Shown one piece after another: positions 41,126 through 50,239 of a stretch of 64,000 nt of DNA. Origin of the DNA: Xanthobacter autotrophicus (lineage in GTDB: Bacteria > Pseudomonadota > Alphaproteobacteria > Rhizobiales > Xanthobacteraceae). The notes below the pieces were generated by a model. That model saw only the letters and a program-made list of their open reading frames with translations, had not been told where the DNA came from and did no database searches. The stretch spans positions 124,001 to 188,000 of the forward strand of contig NZ_VAUP01000028.1 of assembly GCF_005871085.1 (NCBI RefSeq), given 5' to 3'. How positions within the stretch are numbered: position 1 is the stretch's first letter; every line of letters starts with the position of its first letter. The position numbers and the translations under genes were made by a program.

Positions 41126-42256
41126 ATGACGAGCGCACCCATCTGGCGCCAATCGATCCTCAACGAGCGTCACCGGGAACTGGGGTCGAAGCTCGAGGAA
41201 TCGTGGAACGACATGGCGATCCCGCAGCACTACGCCACCGATCCCTATGAGGAGACGGAGGCGGTGCGCACGCGCGCGGGGCTGTTCGACGTGTCCGCCC
41301 TCAAGATCATCAATGTGGGCGGCAAGGACGCTCTGGCCTTCCTGAACCAGCTGGTCACCGCCGACATCACCAAGGTGCCGGCCGGCCGCTCCGCGATCGC
41401 CTCCATCGTGGGCGATGACGGCGGGCTCATCGACGACGTGCTGATCTATGTGGACGGCGACGGCGCCTTCCGCCTCTCCCACGGCGGCGGCGCGCTGGAA
41501 GAGGCGCTGCCTCTCGTCGCCGAAGGCTTCGACGTCACCTTCTCGCGCGACAACGACGTGCACATCCTGTCGCTGCAGGGCCCCAAGGCCCTCGATATCC
41601 TCGCGCCCCACACCCCCTTTGACCTGAAGGGCCTGCCCTATTTCGGGCACGGCAAAACCACCCTCTTCGGCGTGCCGGTGTCGCTGGCGCGGGGCGGCTA
41701 TTCGGCCGAGCGGGGCTATGAGGTGTTCTGCGCCGCCAAGGATGCCATCGCCCTGTGGGACAAGATCCTTGAGGCGGGCAAGCCGTTCGGCGCCATGCCG
41801 GTGTCGTGGGATTGCCTGGATATCGTGCGGGTGGAAGGCGCGCTGCTGTTCTTCCCCTTCGACATGCCCCACAAGGACACCACCCCGTTCGAAGTGCTGA
41901 TGGACTGGTCGGTGGACCTCTCCAAGCCGGACTTCCGCGGCAAGGCGGCCCTCGTCGCCCGCAAGGGCACCGAGCGCACCCACCAGGCCGGGCTGGAAGT
42001 GCTCGCGGCCAAGGCCATCGCCCCCGGCGCGAAGATCTTCAAGGATGGGGCCGAGGTGGGCGTAGTGAATTCCACCACCTACAGCCGGCACCTCATGAAG
42101 TCGCTGGCCCTCGTCTCGCTGCGGCCGGACGTGACCGCCCTCGGTACGGCCGTGAGCGTGGTGGATGGCGAGGAGAGCTTCGAGGCCAATGTGGTCCGCA
42201 CGCCCTTCTACGATCCCATGCGCCTGCGCACCCATCCGCTGGACGAGCGGGGCTGA
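41126..42256 (+). CDS. GcvT-like aminomethyltransferase family protein
   Basis: A 376-residue tetrahydrofolate-dependent protein. A strong AGAGGGGG stretch lies before the ATG. Typical GcvT features are YATDPYEETEAVRTRAGLFDVSALKIINVGG, FLNQLVTADITKVPAG, SLQGPKALDIL, GGYSAERGYEVFC and DFRGKAALVARKG. It is divergent from the demethylase/monooxygenase unit. Its likely job is to transfer a methylene group from a methylated amine intermediate to tetrahydrofolate, comparable to the GcvT-like DmmD of dmm clusters. It is too divergent from glycine cleavage loci, with no gcvH or gcvP nearby, to be the housekeeping T-protein. Confidence 0.75.
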   Translation: MTSAPIWRQSILNERHRELGSKLEESWNDMAIPQHYATDPYEETEAVRTRAGLFDVSALKIINVGGKDALAFLNQLVTADITKVPAGRSAIASIVGDDGGLIDDVLIYVDGDGAFRLSHGGGALEEALPLVAEGFDVTFSRDNDVHILSLQGPKALDILAPHTPFDLKGLPYFGHGKTTLFGVPVSLARGGYSAERGYEVFCAAKDAIALWDKILEAGKPFGAMPVSWDCLDIVRVEGALLFFPFDMPHKDTTPFEVLMDWSVDLSKPDFRGKAALVARKGTERTHQAGLEVLAAKAIAPGAKIFKDGAEVGVVNSTTYSRHLMKSLALVSLRPDVTALGTAVSVVDGEESFEANVVRTPFYDPMRLRTHPLDERG

Positions 42257-42259
42257 ATC

Positions 42260-42293
42260 AGGAAGGGGCCGGCAGGACCGGCCCCTTCCTTTT
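42260..42293. terminator. Strong terminator between convergent genes
   Basis: AGGAAGGGGCCGG and CCGGCCCCTTCCT form a perfect 13-bp stem with loop CAGGA, followed by TTT. It ends the GcvT-like transcript and lies 12 bases before the stop of the convergent dioxygenase gene. The flanking A/T content would also allow minus-strand termination. Confidence 0.9.
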
Positions 42294-42304
42294 GGATCGT
42301 CGGT

Positions 42305-43246
42305 TCAGAGCGGCTTGAGGCCGGCCTCAATGGCGGCACGCCGGCCTTCCAGGAACGGCGGCAGGGCCAGCTTCTCGCCCAGGTGGGCGGCGTCCTCGTC
42401 CGCGGCGAAGCCCGGACCGTCGGTGGCCAGCTCGAACAGGATACCGTTGGGCTCGCGGAAATAGAGCGAGCGGAAATAGAAACGGTCCACCTTGCCGCTG
42501 TTGGGAATGCGCAGGTCCTTCAGCCGCCGCGCCCATTCGTCGTATTCGTCGAAGGTGGTGACGCGGAACGCCACGTGATGCACCGCGCCCGCGCCCTGCA
42601 CGGCGGGGGCAAGGCCGGGCTCCACCTTCACATGGACCTCGGCGGCGGGGCCGCCTGCGCCCATCTCGAACACATGGATGGCGCGGCCCTCCTCGCTGGC
42701 ATAGGTGCGCACCTCCCGCATCCCCATCACCTCAGTCAGCACCACGGCGGTGGGGGCAAGGTCCGGCACCGACAGCACGATGGGGCCGAGGCCGCGGATC
42801 TGGTGCTCGGTCGGCACCGGGCTCTTGGCCCACGGCACGCCGGGGCCGCGCCCGCCATCCACGATCAGGCCCAGGCGCTGGCCCTCCCGGTCCTCGAAGG
42901 GCAGCATGTCGCGGCCGTCACGGGTCTCGATGCCGGTGTGGGCGACGCCGGAATCGGCGAGGCGGCCGGCCCAATAGTCGAGCGCCGTGTCGTCGCGCAC
43001 CCGCAGGAAGGTGCGCACCGCCGCGTGGTTGCCGCGCTGCTCGCGGGGTACCGGCCAGTCGAAGAAGGTGAGGTCCGTGCCGGGGCTGGCTTCGCCGTCG
43101 GCATAGAACAGGTGATAGGCCGAGGTATCGTCCTGATTCACCGTCTTCTTCACGAGGCGCATGCCCAGCGTCTGGGTATAGAAGCGATGGTTGTACGGCG
43201 CGTCCGCCGAGACGGCGGTGACGTGGTGAAGACCGGTGAGTTCCAT
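42305..43246 (-). CDS. VOC-family ring-cleaving dioxygenase (PcpA/MhqO-like)
   Basis: A 313-residue protein with two pairs of VOC modules. Metal-ligand-type residues lie in [28 protein letters not shown] and [15 protein letters not shown], the His-His-Glu triad of hydroquinone dioxygenases. [16 protein letters not shown] near the N-terminus is typical. These enzymes open (chloro)hydroquinone rings with Fe(II); the physiological substrate is unknown. It is a single gene, with GGAG before its start. Confidence 0.85.
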   Translation of the reverse strand: MELTGLHHVTAVSADAPYNHRFYTQTLGMRLVKKTVNQDDTSAYHLFYADGEASPGTDLTFFDWPVPREQRGNHAAVRTFLRVRDDTALDYWAGRLADSGVAHTGIETRDGRDMLPFEDREGQRLGLIVDGGRGPGVPWAKSPVPTEHQIRGLGPIVLSVPDLAPTAVVLTEVMGMREVRTYASEEGRAIHVFEMGAGGPAAEVHVKVEPGLAPAVQGAGAVHHVAFRVTTFDEYDEWARRLKDLRIPNSGKVDRFYFRSLYFREPNGILFELATDGPGFAADEDAAHLGEKLALPPFLEGRRAAIEAGLKPL

Positions 43247-43556
43247 GGCGGTGTCTCCGGGGAGGGCGGGCCTCCGTTCGTGATGTTGGGTCGGAGATAG
43301 GACCGCAGCGGCCTTTAAGCGAGACTCGAAGCCGCAAAGCTAGTTTGCCGAAGTGCAAGTAACGTGGCTGAAAATGGGGTACCGAGTGTGCTGCTGCGCA
43401 CGATGTCTTCACGGGCGGCCCTATCTGACTTAGCGTCACGCCCCAGCTTGATACCTCTCGCCAAGCTGGCGTTCAGCATTGGCCCCAAATTACCGCGCAT
43501 CCTCCGGTCTGATGTGCCATGAAGACTCAGCTACAAGTGCGCGTGGAGGGGACGAC
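43247..43556. other. Intergenic region between dioxygenase and hydrolase genes
   Basis: A 310-base divergent gap. It should contain promoters for both flanking genes. No palindrome longer than a few bases, RNA gene or repeat was recognised. Confidence 0.5.
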
Positions 43557-44789
43557 GTGCGGATTTTCGAGCGGGTGGGGCCGGTGTCCGGCGTGGGACT
43601 GCCGGGACTGGTGGGCATGCGGCGCGCTGGGGTGCGCCTTGCCGCCACGGCTTTGTGCCTCACTTTGCTCGCCGGCTGCTCCGACCGCCCCGGCCCCGAG
43701 GCGCTGACGCCCACCGCCGCCAAGGCGCCCGGCGCCCGCGAGCATGTGATCCTCGTCGCCTCGACCCGTGAACGGGACCCGCGCCCCGGCGTCATCTTCA
43801 ACGGCGAGCGCTCGACCGCCCTCAATTTCGCGAAGGTGGACCTCTCCGTTCCCCCCGCCCACAAGCCGGGCGAGATCGAGTGGCCGAAAAAGGGCACCGG
43901 CGACCCTGCCACCGACATGGTGGTGCACGAGGCCATCTATCGCGACACCCAGCAGGACTTCCTGCGCGACATGAAGAGCGAGCTGGCGCGCCGCCCCGCG
44001 GGCCAGAAGAAGGTGTTCATCTTCGTCCACGGCTACAACACGCAGTTTTCCGAGGCGCTCTATCGCCTCGCCCAGATGGCGGATGACGCCGACGCGCCGG
44101 CGGTGCCGGTGCTGTTCACCTGGGCGTCCCGGGCGACCACCGAGGCGTATGTCTACGACAACAACAGCGCCACCGCCGCCCGCGACAACCTGGAAGACAC
44201 CATCCGCCTCGCTTTCGGCAGCGGCGCGGACGAGGTGAGCATTATGGCCCACTCCATGGGCAACTGGGTGACGGTTGAGGCACTGCGGCAGATCCGCATT
44301 TCCGGCAAGCCCGTGCCGGCGAACAAGATCGGCAACATCATCCTCGCCGCTCCCGATATCGACGTGGACGTGTTCAAGAGCCAGCTCAAGCGCTTCGGCA
44401 AGCCGGCGAAACCCTTCGTCGTCATCGTCTCGCGCGATGACAAGGCGCTGGGCATCTCCGAATTCCTCGCTGGCAAGAAGCAGCGGCTCGGCGAATATTC
44501 CAACGACGCGGAGCTGGTGGACCTCGGCGCGGTGGTGGTCGACATGACCGACGTGAAGGCCCTCGACAGCTTCAACCACGGCAAGTTCGCCCAGCTCGCG
44601 GAAATGGCGCCGCAACTGCGCGGCTCGCTTTTGACCGGGGCCGCCTCCGCCGGCAAGCCGGCGCCCTCGACCATGTCCATGGAGGGCGTGCGTATCAGCG
44701 GCCTCGACCGGCTGCGTCAGCAGCCCACGCAGCAGGCGGCAGTCGCGGTTGACGAGGTTGCGGCCGCGCCGGCTCCCGCCGCGCAATAA
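43557..44789 (+). CDS. DUF900 alpha/beta hydrolase lipoprotein
   Basis: A 410-residue protein from GTG at 43557, preceded by GGAGGGG. A hydrophobic leader ends in a lipobox (LTLLAGCS). The DUF900 hydrolase domain has KKVFIFVHGYNTQFSEALYRLAQM, nucleophile Ser in IMAHSMGNWVTVEAL and later acid/His regions (LAAPDIDVDVF, LDSFNHGKF). Substrates of this family are not established. Anchoring would place it at the periplasmic face of a membrane. The C-terminus is Ala/Pro-rich. Confidence 0.85.
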   Translation: MRIFERVGPVSGVGLPGLVGMRRAGVRLAATALCLTLLAGCSDRPGPEALTPTAAKAPGAREHVILVASTRERDPRPGVIFNGERSTALNFAKVDLSVPPAHKPGEIEWPKKGTGDPATDMVVHEAIYRDTQQDFLRDMKSELARRPAGQKKVFIFVHGYNTQFSEALYRLAQMADDADAPAVPVLFTWASRATTEAYVYDNNSATAARDNLEDTIRLAFGSGADEVSIMAHSMGNWVTVEALRQIRISGKPVPANKIGNIILAAPDIDVDVFKSQLKRFGKPAKPFVVIVSRDDKALGISEFLAGKKQRLGEYSNDAELVDLGAVVVDMTDVKALDSFNHGKFAQLAEMAPQLRGSLLTGAASAGKPAPSTMSMEGVRISGLDRLRQQPTQQAAVAVDEVAAAPAPAAQ

Positions 44790-44855
44790 CCGCGGACCTG
44801 CCGGGCGCCGCGGCGGCTTCCCCCCCGCGCGCCTTCGGGCTAAAGGCTTCGGCCC

Positions 44856-45491
44856 ATGGCCTATGCTGTCAAAGAAATGTTCCTCACCCTCCAGGGCGAG
44901 GGCGCCCAGGCGGGGCGCGCTGCGGTGTTCTGCCGGTTTGCGGGCTGCAATCTGTGGTCCGGCCGGGAGGACGACCGCGCCGACGCCCAGTGCCGTTTCT
45001 GCGACACCGACTTCGTCGGCATGGATGGAGAAGGCGGCGGCCGCTTCGCTGACGCCGCCACGCTGGCCGCCGCCATCGGCGCGACCTGGGGTGCCGGCGC
45101 GCCCGAGCGCCGTTTCGTGGTCTTCACCGGCGGCGAGCCGCTGCTCCAGCTTGATGCCGCGTTGGTGGACGCGGTCCACGCCCTTGGCTTCGAGATCGCG
45201 GTGGAGACCAACGGCACCGTGGCGGCGCCGGACGGCATCGACTGGATCTGCATGAGCCCCAAGGCCGGCACCGACCTCAAGCTCCAGCGCGGCCACGAGT
45301 TGAAGCTGGTCTTCCCGCAGGCGGGGCTTGCCCCCGAGGCCGTGGCGGGGCTCGATTTCGCCCATTTCTTCCTTCAGCCCATGGACGGACCGGACCGCCT
45401 GCGCAATACCGAGGCGGCGGTGGCCTATTGCCTCTCGCATCCGCGCTGGCGGCTGTCCCTCCAGACCCACAAGATGATTGGTATTCCATGA
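44856..45491 (+). CDS. queE: 7-carboxy-7-deazaguanine synthase QueE
   Basis: A 211-residue radical SAM enzyme converting 6-carboxytetrahydropterin to 7-carboxy-7-deazaguanine for queuosine synthesis. It opens MAYAVKEMFLTLQGEGAQAGRAAVFCRFAGC. The cluster-binding cysteines follow the CX14CX2C spacing (Cys after RFAG, then AQCRFCDTDF), which marks the Burkholderia-type subgroup rather than classical CX3CX2C. VVFTGGEPLLQLD and ETNGTV follow. ATGA overlap with queD. Confidence 0.95.
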   Translation: MAYAVKEMFLTLQGEGAQAGRAAVFCRFAGCNLWSGREDDRADAQCRFCDTDFVGMDGEGGGRFADAATLAAAIGATWGAGAPERRFVVFTGGEPLLQLDAALVDAVHALGFEIAVETNGTVAAPDGIDWICMSPKAGTDLKLQRGHELKLVFPQAGLAPEAVAGLDFAHFFLQPMDGPDRLRNTEAAVAYCLSHPRWRLSLQTHKMIGIP

Positions 45492-45877
45492 GTTCGAGCG
45501 CCACCCCGGTGCCGCGGCGCGCGCGCATCACCCAGGGCTTCACCTTCGAGGCCGCCCATTTCCTGCCCAACGTGCCGGAAACCCACCGCTGCCGGCGCAT
45601 GCACGGCCATTCCTATCGCGTGGACCTCACGCTGGAAGGGCCGGTGGATGCGGTGACGGGCTTCGTGGTGGATTTCTTCGACGTGGAAGCCGCCTTCGGC
45701 CCGTTGCTGAAACAGCTCGACCACTACTGCCTCAACGATGTGGAGGGGCTGGAAAACCCCACCGCCGAGATCATCGCCGCCTGGATCTGGGACCGGGTGA
45801 AGCCGGTGCTGCCGCTGCTGTCGTCCGTGCGGGTCTATGAGACGCCGTTCTCCTTCGCGGAATTCGACGGCAACTGA
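45488..45877 (+). CDS. queD: 6-carboxytetrahydropterin synthase QueD
   Basis: A 129-residue T-fold enzyme making 6-carboxytetrahydropterin, the substrate of QueE. Zinc His ligands are in FEAAHFLP and MHGHSYRV, the catalytic Cys lies in HRCRRMHG, and VDFFDVEAAF and LDHYCLN are typical. The start codon overlaps the queE stop. Upstream extension through queE was rejected. Confidence 0.95.
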   Translation: MSSSATPVPRRARITQGFTFEAAHFLPNVPETHRCRRMHGHSYRVDLTLEGPVDAVTGFVVDFFDVEAAFGPLLKQLDHYCLNDVEGLENPTAEIIAAWIWDRVKPVLPLLSSVRVYETPFSFAEFDGN

Positions 45878-45883
45878 AAAGAT

Positions 45884-46435
45884 TCAGGTTGCCGCCTGCG
45901 CCTTCTTCACGAAGCCCTGGAAGGCGACGAGCTGCTTGCCGACGAAGTCGCGCGTGCCCTGGTCGGTGAGCACGCCGTCGGTAATCTTGGTGTGGGCCTG
46001 CGCGACCATCACCTCGGGCACGTTCATCACGTGGGCATCCACCGCCACCAGCACCTGGCGGAGGTGATACTGAGCCCGCGCGCCGCCCATGGTGCTGGGC
46101 GACGCGGACATGATGAGGGTGGGCTTGGTCTTCAGCGGCTGGGTCTTCAGGCGTGACAGCCAGTCCAGCGCGTTCTTCAGCCCGCCGGGAACCGAGTAAT
46201 TATATTCCGGGGTCACGATGACGAGGGCATCCGCCGCCTTCACCCGGTCGCCCACGGCGCTGACCTGGCCGGGGAAGCCCGCGGTCTCGATGTCGCCGTC
46301 ATAGATGGGCATGTCCGCCACCGAGGGCAAAAGATCGATCTTCACCCCGTCGGGGGCGAGTTCGGGGAGGGCGCGGGCGAGCGCCGCGTTGAGGGAGCCT
46401 TTGCGCACGCTGCCCACCAGGACCACCCAGTTCAT
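45884..46435 (-). CDS. NADPH-dependent FMN reductase (quinone/azo reductase-like)
   Basis: A 183-residue flavodoxin-like protein: MNWVVLVGSVRKGSLNAALARAL (FMN phosphate loop), then VIVTPEYNYSVPGGLKNALDWLSR, the family hallmark, and SASPSTMGGARAQYHLRQVL. It reduces FMN, quinones or metal ions with NADPH. It is convergent with queD, six bases apart. The start at 46435 avoids an unsuited N-terminal extension. Confidence 0.9.
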   Translation of the reverse strand: MNWVVLVGSVRKGSLNAALARALPELAPDGVKIDLLPSVADMPIYDGDIETAGFPGQVSAVGDRVKAADALVIVTPEYNYSVPGGLKNALDWLSRLKTQPLKTKPTLIMSASPSTMGGARAQYHLRQVLVAVDAHVMNVPEVMVAQAHTKITDGVLTDQGTRDFVGKQLVAFQGFVKKAQAAT

Positions 46436-46594
46436 GGCTTGCCTCTTCTTCTCTTGTCCGCCCGCGGCAGAATCACAGAGACAACGGTGAAGCCCGCGTT
46501 TGGGTTTCACAAGCCGGGCAGAAGACTCGTATCAGCGGCCCCGGTCTTCGATTGGCGCCGAGACGGTTGCCCAATTGCCGCGCAGGCTTTGGTT

Positions 46595-47749
46595 TCAGCC
46601 GATCCGCACCATGTGATTATCGAAGCGCGGTCCGCCGGTGCGCCGTGCCGCGATGCCGACGCCCTCGGGACCTGCCGAAACGAGGATGACTTCGCCATAG
46701 CCGGAGGCGGCGACGAAGGTGCCGGCTTCCCGTCCCGCCGCGAGGCCGCAGCCATCGGTGAGGGGGACGGCCCCCACGAAGCGCCCGTCCGCCTGCCACA
46801 CTGCCACGCGATTGCCGCGCGGAGAGGCGCAGGCCACGTAGCGGCCGGAGGGATCATAGGCCACGGAGCCCACATAACCCCTGAGAGCCCGCCATTCCGC
46901 ATCCGGCGCATCGAAGGCCGAAAGCGCCCCGTCGCTCGCGATGCGGAACAGCAGCGGGCGCGCCTCGCCATCCTTCAGCAGGTCCTGCGCCGCCACCACC
47001 GTGCCGCCGCTCCCGTCGCGGGCGAGGTGGCGCAGGGACAGGCTGGCGAGGTCCTGCGGCAGCCGGCCCGCGCCGCGCACCCCGCCCGAGGCGGGGTCAA
47101 GAAGGGTGATGCCCGAGCCGGTGACTTCCGCGTCCCGGGCCTCCGGGGTGTTGGGCTCGATGCCGCCATTGGCGACCACCAGCGCGGCGCCGGACTGCAT
47201 CAAATCGTGCGGGCCATCGCCGCCGCTCGGCCATTCCGAGACGATGGCGAACCCGCCATCCACGACGCGCACGGCCACCACGCCCCGTCCCATGACATGG
47301 GTGCCTTCGCCGGGGCGCTCGATCTCGTTGGTGAGGAAGAGCCTGCCGTCCGCCGTGAAGCGGCCGTGGCCGGAGAACGCCCGGCCCGCGCCGGGGGCAA
47401 GGGTGGCGACGACGCCGCCCTTCCGCCGGTCGAAGACGAGGGCGATCTGCCCCGGGCGCCGCCCCACCGCCACGGCCAGCGGGCCGGTGGGGCTCGCCTC
47501 GATGCCGTGCAGGCGCGTGGCGGTTTCCGCTGCCGTGGTGGCAGCGAAGGCGCCGTCGAGGCCCACGGCGGCGAAGCCCTCGCCCATGCCGGCCGTTGCC
47601 AGCCATCCCTCGGCAAGAGGATCAGCGCGCAGGTTGGAGGCGCCCAGCGGACCGGCCGCAACCAGCGCCGCCGCGCCCATGAGGAAGCCGCGCCGGTCCA
47701 ATAGCCCGGCGTGGTCCAATCGCCCGGCGGGGTCGAGACGCAGACGCAT
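46595..47749 (-). CDS. DUF1513 beta-propeller-like Tat-exported protein
   Basis: A 384-residue protein with a twin-arginine signal (LDRRGFLMGAAALVAAGPLG). The mature protein has repeated WD/YVTN-like strands (GRFTADGRLFLTNEIE, VAYDPSGRYVACASPRGNRVAVWQ), the DUF1513 pattern. This family accompanies imelysins and di-heme oxidoreductases in iron loci; its exact function is unknown. It is the last gene of the operon, two bases after the second imelysin. Confidence 0.85.
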   Translation of the reverse strand: MRLRLDPAGRLDHAGLLDRRGFLMGAAALVAAGPLGASNLRADPLAEGWLATAGMGEGFAAVGLDGAFAATTAAETATRLHGIEASPTGPLAVAVGRRPGQIALVFDRRKGGVVATLAPGAGRAFSGHGRFTADGRLFLTNEIERPGEGTHVMGRGVVAVRVVDGGFAIVSEWPSGGDGPHDLMQSGAALVVANGGIEPNTPEARDAEVTGSGITLLDPASGGVRGAGRLPQDLASLSLRHLARDGSGGTVVAAQDLLKDGEARPLLFRIASDGALSAFDAPDAEWRALRGYVGSVAYDPSGRYVACASPRGNRVAVWQADGRFVGAVPLTDGCGLAAGREAGTFVAASGYGEVILVSAGPEGVGIAARRTGGPRFDNHMVRIG

Positions 47750-47751
47750 GC

Positions 47752-48873
47752 TCAGTCCCCGTCCAGGGCGTTGAAGCCCAGCGAGATGCCGAAATAGGAG
47801 GCGACGGGCTTGTAGACGCTCGCCTGCGCCACCTTGAAGGTCTTGATGGCCGCCTGCAGCGCGCTGGCGCCCTGGGCCGTTGCGGCGGCGGCTCCGATGT
47901 CGGTGGGCAGCCTGTCGGCGGCGGCGTCCGCGCCGGTGGCGGCCTTGTTGACCACATATTGCGGCCGGCTCGGCATCTGCGTGCCCACCGCCACCAGCAG
48001 GGCGTCGGCGCTCTTGATCATGTTCGCAGCCACCCGCCCGGAACGGCCCGAGCGCCAGTTGTCGGCGAGGTTAGGCTTGGCTTCACTGGGGCCAGTGCCG
48101 AGCACGGGCAGGATCTTGGTGTCGGTCACCCGCTGGTAGGCACCCGAGAGGTCGGTGAGGATCATGCCGGGCAGGGCACCCACATCCGGAAACAGGGCAG
48201 GGTCGCCCTTGCCGGAGACGATGGCGCCGAGCACGCCCGAGGTCTTGTCGCCCCAGGCGGTGCGGATCTCGCCGGCGATGGCGGCGAGATTGGTGGCGAT
48301 AGCGGTACCGAGGGCGCAGCGCCGCGCGACTTCCGGGCCGGTCAGGAGGGCATCGGCGGCGCCCTCCTCAAACAGCAGGCGCTCCAGCGCTGGCAGGCCC
48401 TGCACCGCAGCGCTGGACTGGGCGAAGCGGGTGGGCTCCAGCCGGCCGGCATCGGGATCGCCGATGATCTCGGCAAGGCCACGGGTGATGGCATTGCGCC
48501 GGTCCGGGAAGAACGAGATGCGATCGGCCCGCAGAGACAGGCTGATGGGGCCGAAGGTGACGAATTCCACCGCGTTCCAGGCGTCCGCCGCCTTGCCATA
48601 GGCCTCCTTCAGCGCCGGCAGGCCGGCGGCCTCGGGCTTGGCGCAGAAGGTCACCCAGGCGCTGGCCTGCGCCCTGGTGGCGCCGACGAGGGCATCGTAG
48701 CGCGGCAACAGCCAGGTCTCGATGAGCGGCACGGGATCGAGCGCGGGGCTGGCGGCCCGGGCCGGCGCAGCGACTGGGGCAAGTGCAAGGCCGAGCGCCA
48801 AGCCACGCACGAGGCCGAGAACGGCGCGGCGGCTGGGGGCTGAAAAGCGGTAAAACATCCGACCGTCTCTCAT
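47752..48873 (-). CDS. Imelysin-family periplasmic iron-uptake protein (second)
   Basis: A 373-residue protein. A signal with Arg pair (PSRRAVLGLVRGLALGLALAPVAAPARA) precedes the imelysin fold (WLLPRYDALVGATRAQASAWVTFC, WNAVEFVTFGPISL and AVQGLPALERLLFEEG). The GxHxxE metal motif of the family is changed to GLPALE here, so metal binding may differ from the first imelysin. Start choice between 48873 and 48858 is open. The gap to the upstream cytochrome gene is occupied by repeat family 3. Confidence 0.82.
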   Translation of the reverse strand: MRDGRMFYRFSAPSRRAVLGLVRGLALGLALAPVAAPARAASPALDPVPLIETWLLPRYDALVGATRAQASAWVTFCAKPEAAGLPALKEAYGKAADAWNAVEFVTFGPISLSLRADRISFFPDRRNAITRGLAEIIGDPDAGRLEPTRFAQSSAAVQGLPALERLLFEEGAADALLTGPEVARRCALGTAIATNLAAIAGEIRTAWGDKTSGVLGAIVSGKGDPALFPDVGALPGMILTDLSGAYQRVTDTKILPVLGTGPSEAKPNLADNWRSGRSGRVAANMIKSADALLVAVGTQMPSRPQYVVNKAATGADAAADRLPTDIGAAAATAQGASALQAAIKTFKVAQASVYKPVASYFGISLGFNALDGD

Positions 48874-48904
48874 CACCTGGAGCGTCCTGCGTTCGCCATG
48901 GCTC

Positions 48905-48980
48905 ACGGCAATCGCTCCAACGTCTTGTGTTGACGCGCTTTCTTTACGCGAGCCGGTATCCGTCTCGCTCGAAAACGCCT
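48905..48980. repeat. Rhizobiales-type dispersed repeat, family 3, copy H
   Basis: ACGGCAATCGCTCCAACGTC leads into TTGACGCGCTTTCTTTACGC, then GAGCCGGTATCCGTCTCGCT and CGAAAACGCC. It lies within the iron operon between the di-heme gene and the second imelysin gene. The stop codon of the di-heme gene sits at its right edge. Confidence 0.85.
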
Positions 48981-50239
48981 TAAAGCGAAGACACGTAGCG
49001 CACCAAAGCCGCCTTGTCCGGCATGGGAAGGGCGCCGAAGCGTCGCGCTGCCTCCGCCGCTTCCCCACCGTGCCAGGCGATGGCCTCCTGAATGGTGCGC
49101 GCCCGCCCGTCATGCAGCAAGCCCGTCTCGTCCGCGAGCGCTTCCGACAGGCCGGCCAGCGGCGCGGTGCGCCATTGGGACGCGCCGGCGCCGGGCTCCG
49201 GCATGGTGTCGGCGAGGCCAGGGCCCATCTCGTGCAGCAGAAGGTCGGTGAACATGGGGGCCTGCCCGCCGTCGCGGGTTGGCAGCGCCGGGCGATGGCA
49301 GGCGGCGCAGCCGGTGGCGGCGAACAGGCGTGCGCCCGAGCGGCGCTCCGCCTCGGGCAGGGGCTCGGGGGCCGGGGCGGGCAGGGAGGCCACATAAGCC
49401 ACAACCCGGCCGAGCAGCGGCCGACCAATCTCCAAGGCGTCGTCCGCCGTGCCCTCGGTGCGGTTGGCATTGCCGTGGGGAGCGTTGCGGCACGCGGTCT
49501 GCGTGGGCGTACAATCGCCCCACGGCTCCGGATGGTAGGGATTGGACAGGCCCAGATCGAGGAAGAAGGCTTCCGCCGATTGGCTGGCAAGGTCGGGCTG
49601 GGCCGCCTTCCAGCCGAACCGGCCGATGGCGGTGGTGCCGTCTGGGCGGGTGACGCGGCGGGCACGGCCCGAAACGCCGTCCTTGCCTGACGCCTGCTCC
49701 TTTTCGATGGCGAGGATCGCCGCATCGGGGACCTGCGCCAGTGCCCCGCGCCCCTTCAGGTCCGGCGCCACGCGCAGAGACAGGCCGCTGGCCGGATCAA
49801 GCCGGCCGTAGCCCAGCTCCAAGGGATGGGGCGCGCGGGCGATACGGCCGTCGGAAAGCGGCGTGTCGCTCACGCCAATCATCCCCTCCGGGGGGATGCC
49901 CGGCACGGCGTCGATCTGGAAGCGCCGGCCATAGACCGGATCGCCGGAGCCGTCCGGCCGGGCGATCATGAGCACGAAGCCGCGCCCGGCCGTGCCGTCC
50001 TCGATCTTCGCCGGTGCCCGGCCGTCGCGCGGGTGGCAGGTGGTGCAGGAGCGGGCGTCGAAGAGAGGGCCGAGCCCGTCGTCGCCGCGGGTGGAGGCGG
50101 GGGCTGGCACCCATGGCCGCTTGAACAGGGCCTTGCCAATGGCGAGGTCGAGCTTGTCCAGCGTCTGCTCGCCCGCCGCCGCAGGTGTCGCCAACAGGGC
50201 GAAAGCAAGGGCCGCGCCAAGGCCGAACCGTCCCATCAT
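48980..50239 (-). CDS. Di-heme c-type oxidoreductase (DUF1111 family)
   Basis: A 419-residue exported cytochrome. A signal peptide (MMGRFGLGAALAFALLATPAAAG) is followed by two heme sites, CTTCHPRDGRAP and CAACHRPALP. LFDARSCTTCH and LLLHEMGPGLADTMPEPGAG, then WRTAPLAGL and LHDGRARTIQEAI are typical of the thiol-oxidoreductase-like/DUF1111 family linked with imelysins. The start overlaps the multicopper oxidase stop (ATGA). It may pass electrons in periplasmic iron oxidation or reduction. Readings continuing through the oxidase gene were rejected. Confidence 0.9.
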   Translation of the reverse strand: MMGRFGLGAALAFALLATPAAAGEQTLDKLDLAIGKALFKRPWVPAPASTRGDDGLGPLFDARSCTTCHPRDGRAPAKIEDGTAGRGFVLMIARPDGSGDPVYGRRFQIDAVPGIPPEGMIGVSDTPLSDGRIARAPHPLELGYGRLDPASGLSLRVAPDLKGRGALAQVPDAAILAIEKEQASGKDGVSGRARRVTRPDGTTAIGRFGWKAAQPDLASQSAEAFFLDLGLSNPYHPEPWGDCTPTQTACRNAPHGNANRTEGTADDALEIGRPLLGRVVAYVASLPAPAPEPLPEAERRSGARLFAATGCAACHRPALPTRDGGQAPMFTDLLLHEMGPGLADTMPEPGAGASQWRTAPLAGLSEALADETGLLHDGRARTIQEAIAWHGGEAAEAARRFGALPMPDKAALVRYVSSL

